Assembly (NCBI RefSeq): GCF_030929615.1
Contig: NZ_JAVFVU010000022.1
Location: forward strand, 103,177-167,176
Direction of reading: 5' to 3'
From: Dyadobacter sp. LHD-138
GTDB taxonomy: Bacteria > Bacteroidota > Bacteroidia > Cytophagales > Spirosomataceae
DNA length: 64,000 nucleotides
Shown: one piece after another, positions 63,611-64,000 of the stretch
Numbering within the stretch: position 1 is the stretch's first letter
How the letters are laid out: each line of letters opens with the position of its first letter
Translations under genes and position numbers: made by a program
The notes under the pieces: generated by a model
The model's input: the letters and a program-made list of their open reading frames with translations, nothing else
Database searches by the model: none
Told to the model about the DNA's origin: nothing

Positions 63611-64000
63611 ACTTTCTTTTGTTGATGAATGACCGGGCGCGATTGCATTGCACACCGCTCCTTCAAAGAAAGGTTTACAATTAGCATGCCATTCGATAAA
63701 ATGCGCTTTCTGGCGCATTGAAATCTCATCCCCGTTTACATTTAGATGATTTACGAAACAATGATAGTAATCGCTTTCCTAATGTACTAAATAACTGAGC
63801 AAACGGAAAGATAATTGTTGCAAAAAATGAAGAGGAGCAGGGAGAAGGCAAAGAGAAATCAAGTTTTGGAAACGGGGACGCCCAGTCTTGACTTCTCCTA
63901 TGTTTACGGTAGTGATAAATATTGGTTTAATATTTTGTAAATACCAATAAATTTGACTTGTAAAGTGAAAAAGAAGTGAGAGTAGATTGACTTCCAAGCA
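63611..64000. other. Right-edge intergenic region without a supported gene
   Basis: No frame here looks coding; a 72-codon minus-strand frame at 63779-63997 has atypical composition. On the plus strand TAAATTTG (63948-63955) matches the -7 element, but its nearest TTG is 23 bp upstream, so it may belong to a gene past the right edge. Confidence 0.5.

Noticed and set aside
63779..63997. 72-codon minus-strand reading frame at the right edge
   Set aside because: Composition and sequence do not look like protein, and no promoter or neighbour supports it.
1..64000. tRNA, rRNA, CRISPR array, insertion sequence or prophage
   Set aside because: No tRNA-like folds with a T-loop sequence, no regularly spaced repeats, and no transposase, integrase or phage genes were seen.

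Overview
The window looks like a stretch of chromosome from a Cytophagales bacterium (Bacteroidota), most likely Dyadobacter or another Spirosomaceae. This rests on SusC/SusD and FecI/FecR pairs, a protein with a type IX secretion sorting tail, a DUF3098/FtsX/UppP/TruB/RibF housekeeping block, absence of strong Shine-Dalgarno sequences, and promoters of the Bacteroidota type (TTG, about 19-20 bp, TAnnTTTG). The genus is an inference. I saw no rRNA, tRNA, CRISPR array, transposase or phage gene.

Layout. 0-3.1 kb (minus): an anti-sigma factor cut by the left edge, its ECF sigma factor, a DUF983 membrane protein and a Nudix hydrolase. 3.1-10.1 kb: CNNM/CBS transporter with pyrE, an aldo/keto reductase, polyphosphate kinase, a TetR regulator and serine acetyltransferase. 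10.3-15.3 kb: an alpha/beta hydrolase lipoprotein, then an MprF-type lysyl-phosphatidylglycerol synthase/flippase overlapping by 4 bp with an AcvB/VirJ homologue interrupted by one in-frame stop codon. 15.5-20 kb (minus): a FecA-like TonB receptor, a small secreted unknown protein and a T9SS cargo protein. 20.2-24 kb: malic enzyme and a WecA/TagO-type initiating sugar-phosphate transferase. 24-29.6 kb (minus): a tightly packed polysaccharide operon (SGNH protein, four glycosyltransferases, WcaF-type acetyltransferase) with a divergent membrane glycosyltransferase at 29.7 kb.

31.4-36.7 kb: an orphan SusC/SusD pair under a leader with two identical LacI-type operators exactly 20 bp apart, the second overlapping the predicted promoter. 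36.8-39.2 kb: AI-2E-family transporter and a secreted amidohydrolase. 39.3-45.7 kb (minus): ribF, truB, uppP, DUF3098, ftsX, a bifunctional nuclease with a UVR motif, etfA and etfB. 45.9-50.3 kb: a TPR protein, an unknown protein, a Tat-exported Gfo/Idh/MocA oxidoreductase, purine nucleoside phosphorylase and an acetyl xylan esterase family protein. 50.5-57 kb: rluF-like synthase, class A beta-lactamase-like protein, lspA, an AlkZ/YcaQ-type winged-helix protein, DUF1080 protein, GT39 protein and GNAT enzyme. 57.2-60.4 kb (plus): a three-gene hydrolase operon (SGNH, esterase, M61 peptidase). 60.4-64 kb (minus): DUF1801 protein, class C beta-lactamase-like protein, a small lipoprotein and a DUF6134-like secreted protein.

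The points most worth following up are the MprF-AcvB pair with its stop codon, the tandem operators at the SusC promoter, palindromes at the FecA-like receptor and TetR promoters, an octamer repeat in front of the purine nucleoside phosphorylase gene, and the probable DNA glycosylase at 53-54 kb.
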